Positions 50,746 to 60,028 are shown, counted from the stretch's first letter. The stretch: 64,000 bases of DNA from JAWPMT01 sp965601475 (GCA_965601475.1 OZ271832.1:1984001-2048000), one strand, 5' to 3'. Numbers and translations are program-made. Notes: generated by a model from the sequence alone, not told the origin.

Positions 50746-53682
50746 TCAGAAATTTTTGAGGAAAGTATTCATGTTGACATCCGCGTCAAGACCCATCTTC
50801 TTCCTCAGTCGATAGCGCCTTTTCTCTACGCCGCTCAGTGAGATATTCATCAACGCCGCAATCTCTTTAGTGGATAAACCGATCCTGATAAAGGCGCAAA
50901 GTTTTAGTGTAGTGCTGGAAAGCTGTGGGAACTCCGCACTTAGTCGTTCCAGGAAATCCTGATGCACCTGATCAAAATAGAATTGGAATCTCTCCCAGTT
51001 CTTATCCAGCCTCATGTCCCTTTCGATTTCCTTGATATTAGCCAGCAACTCCCTCTGTACAGAAGCTTGAGGAGACTTCGAAATTTGCTTGAGCTCACTT
51101 TTGAGACGCATCAGGAACTCATTCTTCTGGGTAATCTGCATCACCACGGAGGCCATTTCTTTGTTTTTGAAGGCAATTTCCTCCGCGAGCTGGGCATTTT
51201 TGAGCGCCATCATCTCCTTTTCCGAAATCAGCTGCCGCTCTTTCATTTCCCGTTGACCAGCCTCCCGCAATCGCTGTTTTTCCTTATCATGACGTTGCTC
51301 CATGATTTTCACCAATCCCCAAACCAAACCTCCGAGGAGCAATGCATAGGTAAAATAAGCCCCTAGGGTCCTATGCCAGGGGGGACTAATAGAGAAGGCA
51401 AACCGAGCTTCGCTGTTGAAATTTTTTGTACCGTTCCCTCCCCTCACCCGGAACATATAATCACCTTCACGAAGATTGCTATACTCCTTTCGGGTGAGCG
51501 GTGTCCATGAGGTCCATTCAGGATTTGCTCCACCCTCTTGGAGAGCCACCTGATACTGCTGAGCATGGTCGCTCGTGTAGTTTGGGGAGGCATAGGTAAA
51601 CCTGATGGAGTTCATCGCATAAGGTAGTTGCAGAACTTGCGTTTCGGATTCGGCTTCCCCGGATTCCGATCTTTCCATGCTCAACGCCCCTTCGAATATG
51701 GTCGAGTCGTAAGGATTGGTCAATTCTACTCTCCGGATCAATGTGGGAAGTGGCTTTGGATCCGCCGCCAGATGCTGTTGTCGAAAGTAAGATGGATCCA
51801 GGTGTAGCACGCCGTTCTGCGCTGCGATGAGTACATTTTGTGCGTCATGAACGTAAATGTGTTCATAGCTGCCGATCATCACATCACGGGCTTTAGACAA
51901 GTACGCTTCATCCAACAACTGATAGCTGCCATCATCTTGAAGCTTCAACAATAGTAGCCCACCTTCAACCATCACCCATAGGTTGCCAAACTGGTCTTCA
52001 TGCACCCCGTTTACCGATCTGCCTTCAGGAATGAGACTATTGCCTGTAAAGGGGATGAAAGACTCCTCATCTTTATCAAAGTGGTACAGACCCCGATTAG
52101 AGGTGTAGAGTACGCCATTTTTTCGCGATTGGGTCACTGAAGTAAACCAAAGACCGCCCTGTACTTGATTTTGTTCATACATCACCTGGGACTTCACTTC
52201 TTGTACCTCAGCAGATACACTGAGCTGAAAAAGCCCTTTGTTTCCGTGACAAACCCAAAGCGTACCGTCCCGATCTTCGGCCATGATCCTACTTGATTCC
52301 TGAAATCCCTTCAAAGCATGACTCAACTGATATTGCGAACCCTCACGTTTGAAAACCTGAATTCCGGATAGCGTACCGGCCCATAGTGTATTGTCAAATT
52401 TGGTTGATTCCAGGAAGGTCCAAACACGTGATGAGGAGGAGCGTCGTATGGCGTTTTCGCCTCGTATCTCAAACACCCCCGACTCATGTCCACAGAGTAA
52501 TTGACCGCCAGCATTGTGAAGGGCCCAAACCTGTCCGGATATACTAGCAACAGCTTTGAATTGCAGGCCAGTGGCCGGATTACTGTCTTCCCAATCAGCA
52601 ACGAACAATCCCTGTGTAGTGCCCAGATAGAGCTGACCCTGATAGACGATAGAAGTGTAAATCATACCGGAGAAACCCATCGATTCCTCATATTTGGTGA
52701 AAGCACTGTTCAGCTCGATATAAGCAAGCCCATTATCCAATGCGACCCAAAGGTTTTGATCTGAGGATTCAAAGAGGAAATTCACTGTATTTGAACTCAA
52801 GCCCTTGTCCTTGCTGAGGTGATGGATCAGGCGACCATTATTATCAAAAACCAACACACCATTGTTGTAGGATCCTACGGCAAAATTTCCATTATCCAGG
52901 GCGATCGCTGCCGTCAATCTATCTTGACCAATGAGTGCGTCGAAATCAGTCTCAAAATAGGTAAGCTGACCTCTCCTTACCGTCCACAGACCATTACTCG
53001 CCGTTACGGCCAGGGCACCTTCACCAAAAGGTAACCAATCTACAAGCTCATAGGGCGCCAACCCCTCCACAACGATGTCTTGAGATCCATCAGGATTGAT
53101 CCCCATCAGATCACCACTCCTGGACTTGAGGAGCAATTGACCCTGCCATTCAGCTGAGAATTGAATATTACTTTTTTCGCTTGAGAAGAAACGGCCCAAG
53201 GACGCTCCCTTTGCATACTGAACCACCTGCTTTTCAGTGGTGAAAAATAAAGCTTCACCCAGTTGATGAATGCCTGATACCGTAAAGGGAGCATCCGTAG
53301 GTTCAGGTAGCCGCAGTCCCTGATAAGACCAGCTGCTTGTTTTAGCAGGCTTCAAGTATCCTATGCCCTCCTCTGAGCCCAGCCAGATTTGGCCAGCGTC
53401 GTCGATACTAACGACGGTTGCATTGATTCCATTTGGCAAATGAATCTGTTTCCACTCGCTTCCATCATATTCCAATAAGCCGTATTCATTGCCTACATAA
53501 ATCACCCCGTTGATATCCTGGGTGATGCAGTAATTCCTGGGATGCATACCGTAGTCCACCGAAGAATAGTTCCTGATAAATGGAGTACCCATGACCTTTT
53601 CCTGCCCATATGTAGCTATTGAAGCCAATGCCAATAGGGAACCAAGCAGGATGATGACGGCGTGTTTGCATATAGTTTTCAA
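50746..53682 (-). CDS. Propeller/Y_Y_Y sensor with TM and LuxR-type HTH
   Basis: The product has 978 residues. The start is a TTG at 53682; an in-frame stop lies upstream and no ATG precedes the signal peptide (KTICKHAVIILLGSLLALAS). A periplasmic two-component-regulator propeller (about 30-640, repeated LWVALDNGLAY-like and LWVMVEGGLLLL units) and a Y_Y_Y domain (about 690-755) are followed by one TM (about 765-785), a coiled coil and a C-terminal GerE-type HTH (LSTKEIAALMNISLSGVEKR). There is no kinase, so binding signals pass directly to DNA. It lies 274 bases upstream of nagB and probably controls that operon in response to an oligosaccharide. Confidence 0.9.
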   Translation of the reverse strand: MKTICKHAVIILLGSLLALASIATYGQEKVMGTPFIRNYSSVDYGMHPRNYCITQDINGVIYVGNEYGLLEYDGSEWKQIHLPNGINATVVSIDDAGQIWLGSEEGIGYLKPAKTSSWSYQGLRLPEPTDAPFTVSGIHQLGEALFFTTEKQVVQYAKGASLGRFFSSEKSNIQFSAEWQGQLLLKSRSGDLMGINPDGSQDIVVEGLAPYELVDWLPFGEGALAVTASNGLWTVRRGQLTYFETDFDALIGQDRLTAAIALDNGNFAVGSYNNGVLVFDNNGRLIHHLSKDKGLSSNTVNFLFESSDQNLWVALDNGLAYIELNSAFTKYEESMGFSGMIYTSIVYQGQLYLGTTQGLFVADWEDSNPATGLQFKAVASISGQVWALHNAGGQLLCGHESGVFEIRGENAIRRSSSSRVWTFLESTKFDNTLWAGTLSGIQVFKREGSQYQLSHALKGFQESSRIMAEDRDGTLWVCHGNKGLFQLSVSAEVQEVKSQVMYEQNQVQGGLWFTSVTQSRKNGVLYTSNRGLYHFDKDEESFIPFTGNSLIPEGRSVNGVHEDQFGNLWVMVEGGLLLLKLQDDGSYQLLDEAYLSKARDVMIGSYEHIYVHDAQNVLIAAQNGVLHLDPSYFRQQHLAADPKPLPTLIRRVELTNPYDSTIFEGALSMERSESGEAESETQVLQLPYAMNSIRFTYASPNYTSDHAQQYQVALQEGGANPEWTSWTPLTRKEYSNLREGDYMFRVRGGNGTKNFNSEARFAFSISPPWHRTLGAYFTYALLLGGLVWGLVKIMEQRHDKEKQRLREAGQREMKERQLISEKEMMALKNAQLAEEIAFKNKEMASVVMQITQKNEFLMRLKSELKQISKSPQASVQRELLANIKEIERDMRLDKNWERFQFYFDQVHQDFLERLSAEFPQLSSTTLKLCAFIRIGLSTKEIAALMNISLSGVEKRRYRLRKKMGLDADVNMNTFLKNF

Positions 53683-54127
53683 CTTCCAGATACGTTCGGT
53701 GAGCTTATTCGAAAGTGCATTTGCTCAAATAGCTTATCGTTTGTTGTATGCTATTCCTAGCAAGCTGAGAAGATAGTCAAATTCCGGAGATTGCCTTGTT
53801 CGCTACACAACCGTAGTACATCCCAAACCTCATATCATAGGATCTGCATATCATGGATCCACCTATAGAAAGTAGGCACTTTTCGTACCTCATTCATCAT
53901 TAAGAATATGCCATCAAGGCCAGAAAATCGGCTGCGCACACAAAACTAGTTTTGCGAAAGGGCTGTTAGGAAAAACTGTATGACATGGCCAACGCTCCCA
54001 TTTTGTAAGGACCCACTCTGAGTGGTTCCCAGGTGGAAAAATTTCATACGGTACATGACTTGAAATGAGCTGTATCCGTGGCACACCCTAATTTTACCGA
54101 ACGACAATTGACAACACACTGAACCAC
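53683..54127. promoter_or_regulatory. Divergent intergenic region with a 14-bp palindrome
   Basis: No gene is seen in 445 bases. CAAAACTAGTTTTG (53941-53954) is a perfect palindrome of operator size, placed between the regulator and the DUF4198/HupE pair. Promoters for both directions must lie here. Confidence 0.4.
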
Positions 54128-55111
54128 ATGAAGCGTATCTTATTCGGCCTTTTCCTGGTGCTGATCTTATGTAGCCATGACATGTACCTAAAGTTTGATC
54201 AGTACTTGCTCAAGCCCTGGTCCGAGGCCGTGATTCAACTGTTCAACGGGACTTTTGATCGCAGTGATAATGTGATCACCCGGGACCGTATGCTCGATGT
54301 AAGCCTGGTGGGCAATGGCATCCGAACAGCAGTCGATACCGCTCAATGGTATGAAGAAGGCAGCACCACCTATCTCCAATTCACCACAGAGGCATCAGGT
54401 ACATGGGTAGCTGGTGTTTCCACTAAGGCACGAAGCTTCGCCCAGTCTGCAGAAGATTTCAATGACTATCTGAAACATGATGGCGTACTGGACATGTTGG
54501 AATCTCGCACCGCACAAGGCACTTTGCAAGATTCCGCCGTAGAGAAATATTCGAAGCATGTGAAAACCATCTTTCAGGTAGGCACACAACTCACAGATGA
54601 CTACAAAACGGAACTGGGTTATCCGATTGAATTCATACTGATGGAAAACCCCTATGACCTACACCCGGGCCATGACCTACCTGTCAAGCTGCTCTTTAAT
54701 CAAGAACCATTGGCCAACCAGCTGGTGTATGTTGGAAATCAGGCTACCTCACAACAACATACCCACGATGGACACACCCATTCCCATGATGAAGAAACTG
54801 ATCACCAACACGACGAAATGCTTCAGTTGAGAACTGACGACCAGGGCATGCTGAAGGTCCCCCTTTCCGAACCGGGCATTTGGTATCTGAGAACAATCCA
54901 TCTCGTTGAGGTGTCCGAAGAAGGGCTTACTCATGAATCAAATTGGGCAACAGTAACTTTTGCCATCGGCAGCGGTCACTCCCATGACCACGGGCACAGC
55001 CACGATGGAGAGGCACACAGCCACGAGCAAGGCATTCCGGGTTACGTCTATGCGCTGATAAGCCTATTGGTGATCGTCGGCTTATATTTTTGGTTTAACC
55101 GAGGAAAATAG
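54128..55111 (+). CDS. DUF4198-type exported protein with His-rich loops and C-terminal TM
   Basis: The product has 327 residues: signal peptide about 1-15, then SHDMYLKFDQYLLKPW typical of DUF4198 proteins whose mature N-terminus starts with a metal-ligating His. A beta-sandwich body contains HPGHDLPVKL. There are two His-rich stretches (THDGHTHSHDEETDHQHDE and HSHDHGHSHDGEAHSHEQ) and a C-terminal TM (YVYALISLLVIVGLYFWF). DUF4198/NikK-like proteins are periplasmic metal-binding parts of nickel or cobalt uptake. It is paired with the HupE-like gene nine bases on, so metal capture and delivery is likely. Which metal cannot be told. Confidence 0.78.
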   Translation: MKRILFGLFLVLILCSHDMYLKFDQYLLKPWSEAVIQLFNGTFDRSDNVITRDRMLDVSLVGNGIRTAVDTAQWYEEGSTTYLQFTTEASGTWVAGVSTKARSFAQSAEDFNDYLKHDGVLDMLESRTAQGTLQDSAVEKYSKHVKTIFQVGTQLTDDYKTELGYPIEFILMENPYDLHPGHDLPVKLLFNQEPLANQLVYVGNQATSQQHTHDGHTHSHDEETDHQHDEMLQLRTDDQGMLKVPLSEPGIWYLRTIHLVEVSEEGLTHESNWATVTFAIGSGHSHDHGHSHDGEAHSHEQGIPGYVYALISLLVIVGLYFWFNRGK

Positions 55112-55120
55112 GTCGGTATA

Positions 55121-55786
55121 GTGCGCCTTAAAACAATTCTTTTCCTGCTGCTTGCCCTGCCTATGGCGGCCTTTGCCCACGATGTATCGGGAGGTGATCG
55201 CGCGCTATTGGAAAATGGAGGTTTGCTCGCCTACATCTGGGTGGGAGCCAAACACATGCTTACGGGCTACGATCATCTGCTTTTCCTGGTAGGGGTCATC
55301 TTTCATCTGAAGAACTTCCGTCATATCATCAAATTCATCACGGTCTTTACGATTGGCCATAGCATCACGCTTATATCGGCTACCTATCTGCAAATCGCGG
55401 TCAACGAACATCTAATTGATGCGGTCATTGGATTAAGTGTGTTTTACAAAGGGTTTGAAAACCTCCGGCTGTTTCAGAAAGTGTTTAACGTAAACCCGCC
55501 AAACCTCCTGAACATGGTTTTCGCCTTCGGGCTGATTCACGGACTTGGGCTCTCGGCGCGACTCCAGTCCTTTGCCATGGAGCAGGAGGGAATCTTACTT
55601 AAAATTCTCAGCTTCAACCTGGGTGTAGAACTCGGTCAGGTCCTGGCATTGATCCCTATCGTATTGGTCATCAACTATTGGCGAACAAGAGCTGGCTTCG
55701 AGGCCCTTTTCAAATCTGTCAATACTTACCTCATCATGGCTGGGCTCGTATTGGCAGCTTACCAACTCTGGCAATGGCTGGGCTGA
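55121..55786 (+). CDS. HupE/UreJ-family membrane protein
   Basis: The product has 221 residues with a GTG start at 55121. The signal peptide is followed by HDVSGG and about six TM helices with conserved HMLTGYDHLLFLVGV, FTIGHSITL and GLIHGLGLS. These His/Asp-bearing helices define the HupE/UreJ_2 family of secondary transporters linked to nickel or other transition metals. It acts with the His-rich DUF4198 protein encoded just upstream. Confidence 0.88.
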   Translation: MRLKTILFLLLALPMAAFAHDVSGGDRALLENGGLLAYIWVGAKHMLTGYDHLLFLVGVIFHLKNFRHIIKFITVFTIGHSITLISATYLQIAVNEHLIDAVIGLSVFYKGFENLRLFQKVFNVNPPNLLNMVFAFGLIHGLGLSARLQSFAMEQEGILLKILSFNLGVELGQVLALIPIVLVINYWRTRAGFEALFKSVNTYLIMAGLVLAAYQLWQWLG

Positions 55787-56107
55787 AGGGTGGTCTCCTC
55801 AATGGGCCATTACCTTGTCAGCAGTGGCCACTATGGAGTGAATTCCATTTAATAGCAATCAGCCCTCATCTGATTACCCTCGGTGGTGCTGAAGAAACAT
55901 TCAGTTGAGATGTCTTGTGCAAGAATATTCAAAATGACTTCCTTCAGGGAGGTAAGCATATGCCGGGTTTGGTGGCTGTAAGCCAACATCACCGAGTGAA
56001 TGCAGAAAATCCCTTCCTTGTCACAACAATTGGGTGGGCTATAGCATTCTTGTCTTGTTGCCGGATACAAAATCCGGTAGCTCTATGAGATCAATTTCCT
56101 CGATAAA
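55787..56107. other. Intergenic region with hairpin, no riboswitch seen
   Basis: There is no gene in 321 bases. CCGGAT-ACAAA-ATCCGG (56061-56077) lies 31 bases before the THI5-like gene. I looked for the TPP riboswitch core (CTGAGA and the ACCTGA-like 3' segment) and did not find it. Confidence 0.4.
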
Positions 56108-57049
56108 ATGAATGCACTGAAAATAGCACTGGACTGGACACCAAACATCAACCACATTGGCTTTTTCGTAGCCAGGGAGAAAGGCTACTATAGTGAATTC
56201 GACCTGAGCGTCACCATATTGGATCCTGCTACCGATGATTATGCCATCACCCCAGCCAAAAAAGTGGAGCAGGGTATTGCTGACTTGGCACTATGCCCCA
56301 TGGAGAGTATCATCAGCTACCAAACCAAAAAAGAGCCTTTTCCTATGATCGCGGTCGCAGCCCTTTTGCAGGAGGACTTGAGCGCGATTGTTGTCAAAGG
56401 AAACAGCGGTATCGAATCGCCGAAAAATCTGGATGGCAAAATCTATAGCTCCTACCAGGCCCGATATGAGGATGGTATCGTCAAAGAAATGATCCGAAAC
56501 GATGGCGGTCAAGGAACGATTAAAATCACCTACCCAGACAAACTGGGTATCTGGAATACCCTGCTGGATGGCCAGTCTGACGCCACCTGGATCTTCATGA
56601 ATTGGGAAGGCGTGGAAGTGGAAAGCACCCCTCATTCATGCCGGTACTTCCAAATGCGGGACTACGGCATACCATATTCCTATTCGCCAGTCATAGCCGT
56701 CAATGGGGACCATGCTAAGACAAATGCCAGGCACTACAAGCACTTCCTTGAGGCCACCAGGCGGGGTTATCTGTATTGTCAATCATTCTCAAAAGAAGCC
56801 CAGGAAATCCTTTCGCAATACATACCTGAAAAAGACAGACACATTGACCTGAGCCGGGCGCTGGAGCTCACATCACCCCACTTTGGCAGTAAACAACAAT
56901 GGGGATTGATGAAGCAGGATTCCATTCAAAAGTGGCTCCGATGGATCAACGGGAAAGGGCTTGAAAAAACCCAGCTTACTGCAACGCAGGTGTATACGAA
57001 CCGGTACCTATCCTTGCATGAGGCTCAATCAGAAGTGCCCACCAACTAA
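56108..57049 (+). CDS. NMT1/THI5-like protein without signal peptide
   Basis: The product has 313 residues: a periplasmic-binding-protein fold of the SsuA/THI5 family (KIALDWTPNINHIGFFVARE, then ADLALCPMESIISYQ, NLDGKIYSSY, WIFMNWEGVE). It has no signal peptide and no adjacent ABC permease or ATPase, so it is probably cytoplasmic. Possible roles are a pyrimidine-precursor binder or a THI5/NMT1-like enzyme of thiamine pyrimidine synthesis. The yeast CCCFC motif is not present, so the enzymatic role is doubtful. Confidence 0.75.
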   Translation: MNALKIALDWTPNINHIGFFVAREKGYYSEFDLSVTILDPATDDYAITPAKKVEQGIADLALCPMESIISYQTKKEPFPMIAVAALLQEDLSAIVVKGNSGIESPKNLDGKIYSSYQARYEDGIVKEMIRNDGGQGTIKITYPDKLGIWNTLLDGQSDATWIFMNWEGVEVESTPHSCRYFQMRDYGIPYSYSPVIAVNGDHAKTNARHYKHFLEATRRGYLYCQSFSKEAQEILSQYIPEKDRHIDLSRALELTSPHFGSKQQWGLMKQDSIQKWLRWINGKGLEKTQLTATQVYTNRYLSLHEAQSEVPTN

Positions 57050-57123
57050 TGCAATATTGATCAAGGCGCGCGCCTCACAAAATAGGCCTTTCAAAACCTT
57101 TGATTGCTGCTCTCCGTTCACTT

Positions 57124-57149
57124 ACTTTGTATTTCAAAGTACTTTCAAA
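57124..57149. promoter_or_regulatory. Operator copy 1: ACTTTG-N5-CAAAGT plus ACTTTCAAA
   Basis: ACTTTG-TATTT-CAAAGT (57124-57140) followed by ACTTTCAAA, ending at the ATG of the four-TM gene. The same arrangement recurs at 58071 upstream of creD, with the wHTH gene between them. It is the likely binding site of that regulator. Confidence 0.7.
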
Positions 57150-57763
57150 TGACGAGAGAAAAATACCTGGAAGATCTCAAAGACATCAAGGACATCATGG
57201 ATCGTTCCTCCCGATTCATTTCTCTGAGCGGCTTGTCCGGGGTTTGTGCCGGTGTCCTGGCATTGATTGGTGCCTACCTCGCCTACCAGACAGTCTATCA
57301 TGATCAGGCTTACCTGGACTACCGAAAAGCAGTACTGGATTTGGAAAGTGTACTTAAGTTGATCGCCATTGCTGCCGGAGTAATCGTATTGTCTTTCGTA
57401 CTTGGCATCTATTTCACCACAAAAAAGGCAAAAGAGAAAAAACAAAAGCTGTGGGACAGAAACACCAAATTATTGCTAACCAGCTTTCTGATTCCACTCG
57501 TTACGGGAGGGATTCTGTGTCTGATGTTACTCTTTAAGGGGTATATTGGATTTGTGGCGCCCTTTACGCTCATTTTTTATGGTTTGGCACTGGTAAACGC
57601 CAGCAAATACACTTTGTCACAAGTCAGAAGCCTGGGGATTATGGAAATTATCATAGGACTGGTAGCCACACATTACATCGGCTATGGTCTCATTTTTTGG
57701 GCCATTGGGTTCGGCTTGCTGCACATCATCTATGGCTTGGTCATCCAAAAGCAGGAAGGCTGA
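57149..57763 (+). CDS. Four- to six-TM membrane protein linked to CreD
   Basis: The product has 204 residues from ATG 57149, directly after the palindromic operator. TM helices lie at about 22-45, 68-90, 108-130 and 138-195; a short charged loop (TTKKAKEKKQKLWDRN) separates the second and third. The family is not recognised. It overlaps the regulator gene by ATGA, and the creD gene with the same operator follows, so an envelope role is likely. Confidence 0.7.
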   Translation: MTREKYLEDLKDIKDIMDRSSRFISLSGLSGVCAGVLALIGAYLAYQTVYHDQAYLDYRKAVLDLESVLKLIAIAAGVIVLSFVLGIYFTTKKAKEKKQKLWDRNTKLLLTSFLIPLVTGGILCLMLLFKGYIGFVAPFTLIFYGLALVNASKYTLSQVRSLGIMEIIIGLVATHYIGYGLIFWAIGFGLLHIIYGLVIQKQEG

Positions 57764-58053
57764 TGAAAGAGATTCTAAAAGACCTCAATAAGGCCTTTGA
57801 GAATAAAACCCGGCTTGGCATCATGTCCGCGCTGGTAGTGAATGACCGAATGGACTTCAACTCACTCAAAGATCTGCTCGGCGTCACCGATGGCAACCTG
57901 GCCAGTCATTTGAAATCACTGGAGAAAAGTGACTATGTCAGCATGAAGAAGGAGTTCCTGAATCGAAAACCCAATACAAGTTATGCCGCTACCAAAGCCG
58001 GAATCGAAGCTTTCAAGAAACATATTCAGGCCATAGAAAACCTGCTCAAGTAA
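57763..58053 (+). CDS. Winged-helix transcriptional regulator (ArsR/MarR-like)
   Basis: The product has 96 residues: ENKTRLGIMSALVVNDRMDF, recognition region LLGVTDGNLASHLKSLEKSD and wing FLNRKPNTSYAAT. This is a minimal wHTH of the kind found beside CreD in many bacteria, with no ligand-binding Cys cluster. It probably represses its own operon and creD through the ACTTTG-N5-CAAAGT palindromes at 57124 and 58071. The start overlaps the previous stop by ATGA. Confidence 0.88.
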   Translation: MKEILKDLNKAFENKTRLGIMSALVVNDRMDFNSLKDLLGVTDGNLASHLKSLEKSDYVSMKKEFLNRKPNTSYAATKAGIEAFKKHIQAIENLLK

Positions 58054-58070
58054 AAAAATTTTAATCATCT

Positions 58071-58096
58071 ACTTTGAATTACAAAGTACTTTCAAA
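58071..58096. promoter_or_regulatory. Operator copy 2 upstream of creD
   Basis: ACTTTG-AATTA-CAAAGT (58071-58087) followed by ACTTTCAAA, nearly identical to 57124-57149 and 11 bases upstream of the creD ATG. Confidence 0.7.
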
Positions 58097-58107
58097 CTTC
58101 AAATATT

Positions 58108-59502
58108 ATGGAAAAAGAAAATCCCATGGAAAAAGTGAATGCGTGGATAAAAAACTCAATCATGCTCAAGTTGACTACCATCGCCATATTGATGCTGTTG
58201 CTGCTCATACCGACGTCGATGATCAGGTCTATCATCAATGAACGGCAGTACCTCAATGACCAGGCCGTCGAGGAGGTGAGCTCCAAATGGGCTGAGCAGC
58301 AAGAGGTGGCTGGCCCGGTTCTTACTATTCCTGTGGTGTATGAGTATGGGAACACCGATAAAGGCAACCCCATCCAGGAGACCAAAAACTGGCATATTCT
58401 CCCGGAGTCCCTCGACATCTCCGGAGTTATTGATCCTGAGCAACTACGCCGTGGGATCTATGAGATCGTCGTCTACGAAAGTCAACTTGATTTTGAAGGG
58501 ACGTTCAAGGTTCCGGTAATTGACTCTACCAATTTGAAGGAAATCAGATTTGACAAGGCCTTCCTGACCATAGGCATCTCTGACTTGCGAGGGATAAAGA
58601 ACCAGGTCAAGGTGGAATGGCTGGACAATGATCTGAGCGTGCAGCCTGGGTCCAAAATTCCTCAAATCATATACTCGGGAATCACCGTGGCCTTACCGGA
58701 TTTGCAGGCTTTACCAACTGATCCCGTCCAGTTCCGCTTCAGCATGAACCTGCAAGGAAGTAAGGACCTGGCATTTGTGCCGGTAGGAAGCAGTACAAAG
58801 GTCAACCTGAAATCCGCCTGGGATGCTCCAAGCTTCAATGGCAACTTCCTACCTGACAATCGAGAGGTGTCGGAAGAAGGGTTCAGCGCCGATTGGTCCG
58901 TACTTCAGCTGAACCGAAACTACCCGCAAAGCTGGTTTGGGAGCCTCAAGCTTAAGAACAAAGCCATCTCGGCAAATTCCCCGCCGGTGGACTACCAAAG
59001 CTCATCCATATTTGGCGACTCTGCCTTCGGCGTTGAGCTTCTTCTCCCGCTGGACGATTACCAAAAATCCATGCGATCCGCCAAGTACGCCGTGATGACG
59101 ATATCATTGACCTTCCTGATCTTCTTCCTCGTCGAAATACTCAACAAAAAGAAGATCCACCCATTTCAGTATATCCTCGTGGGGCTGTCGCTATGCTTGT
59201 TTTACACGCTGCTGGTGTCCATTTCGGAGCATTCCAACTTCAACTTTGCGTACGGAATATCTACCGTGGGTATTGTGTCGATGATCTCGCTCTACACCCT
59301 GAGCATATTCAAGATGAAGCGACTCACCTACCTCTTGAGTGTCACGCTCATTGGTATTTATGGCTTTTTATTCGTCACCCTGCAGCTGTCCGATTATGCG
59401 TTATTGATGGGGAGCATAGGACTGTTTCTTATACTCGGACTCACGATGTACTTCACCAGAAACATCAACTGGTATAGGTTGAATATCGAAACAACATCAT
59501 AA
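58108..59502 (+). CDS. creD: Inner-membrane protein CreD
   Basis: The product has 464 residues: N-terminal TM (about 18-38), then a large periplasmic domain with WAEQQEVAGPVLTIPV and GIYEIVVYESQLDFEGTF, followed by six C-terminal TMs beginning at about 330 (GVELLLPLDDYQKSMRSAKY, the family signature). CreD is linked to envelope integrity and beta-lactam or colicin tolerance in proteobacteria; its biochemical role is not known. The upstream palindrome suggests repression by the adjacent wHTH protein. A terminator follows. Confidence 0.94.
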   Translation: MEKENPMEKVNAWIKNSIMLKLTTIAILMLLLLIPTSMIRSIINERQYLNDQAVEEVSSKWAEQQEVAGPVLTIPVVYEYGNTDKGNPIQETKNWHILPESLDISGVIDPEQLRRGIYEIVVYESQLDFEGTFKVPVIDSTNLKEIRFDKAFLTIGISDLRGIKNQVKVEWLDNDLSVQPGSKIPQIIYSGITVALPDLQALPTDPVQFRFSMNLQGSKDLAFVPVGSSTKVNLKSAWDAPSFNGNFLPDNREVSEEGFSADWSVLQLNRNYPQSWFGSLKLKNKAISANSPPVDYQSSSIFGDSAFGVELLLPLDDYQKSMRSAKYAVMTISLTFLIFFLVEILNKKKIHPFQYILVGLSLCLFYTLLVSISEHSNFNFAYGISTVGIVSMISLYTLSIFKMKRLTYLLSVTLIGIYGFLFVTLQLSDYALLMGSIGLFLILGLTMYFTRNINWYRLNIETTS

Positions 59503-59512
59503 TCCAAGCTGG

Positions 59513-59537
59513 GCCACCGTTCTGGTGGCTCGCTTTT
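59513..59537 (+). terminator. Rho-independent terminator after creD
   Basis: GCCACC-GTTCT-GGTGGC followed by TCGCTTTT. It lies between creD and the VanZ-like gene. Confidence 0.75.
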
Positions 59538-59554
59538 CCAAAATCCTCTATCCG

Positions 59555-59986
59555 ATGACCTCTAAATTGATAAAATTTCTACCCCCGCTGCTGTTCTTCC
59601 TATTCATCATTTGGCTGATCATTCAGGCCAATCTGGACGCCCAAAACATCATCATGGACATCGGTCACGCCATACCCTGGGGAGATAAAATTGGCCACTT
59701 TATGCTTTTTGGCACCCTAGCCCTATTGATCAACGTGGCGCTACGTTTCAGGCAGATCAAACTTCGTCGGCGCCTCTTTCACCTGGGTTCTCTGATCGTA
59801 TTTGGCTTTGCAACGCTGGAGGAGTTTACCCAACTGGCCATGAGCACCCGAACGTTCGATGTAGTAGATATGATGTTTGATCTTTTGGGCATCGGCACAT
59901 TGTCGTCAGTGGCTTTCAGAAGATTTGTGATACACTGGTTAGAGGCCCTGACGGATAGCTTACGCAAAAATCTGCTCATGGAATGA
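59555..59986 (+). CDS. VanZ-like membrane protein
   Basis: The product has 143 residues from ATG 59555 and four TM helices. VanZ-family motifs are GDKIGHFMLFGTLALL, TLEEFTQLAMSTRTFDVVDM and a following FDLLGI. VanZ relatives are small envelope proteins of largely unknown function, one of which affects teicoplanin resistance. Ten further in-frame codons upstream overlap the terminator and were excluded. Confidence 0.85.
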   Translation: MTSKLIKFLPPLLFFLFIIWLIIQANLDAQNIIMDIGHAIPWGDKIGHFMLFGTLALLINVALRFRQIKLRRRLFHLGSLIVFGFATLEEFTQLAMSTRTFDVVDMMFDLLGIGTLSSVAFRRFVIHWLEALTDSLRKNLLME

Positions 59987-60028
59987 GGGGAAGAATTTCG
60001 GTCCCTTGAAGAATTTTGTTGCCATTTT

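Noticed and set aside
55849..56070. Reverse 73-codon ORF upstream of the THI5-like gene
   Set aside because: No recognisable features and irregular codon usage; it is more likely chance.
55787..56107. TPP riboswitch before the THI5-like gene
   Set aside because: The conserved CTGAGA and ACCTGA-like elements were looked for and are absent.
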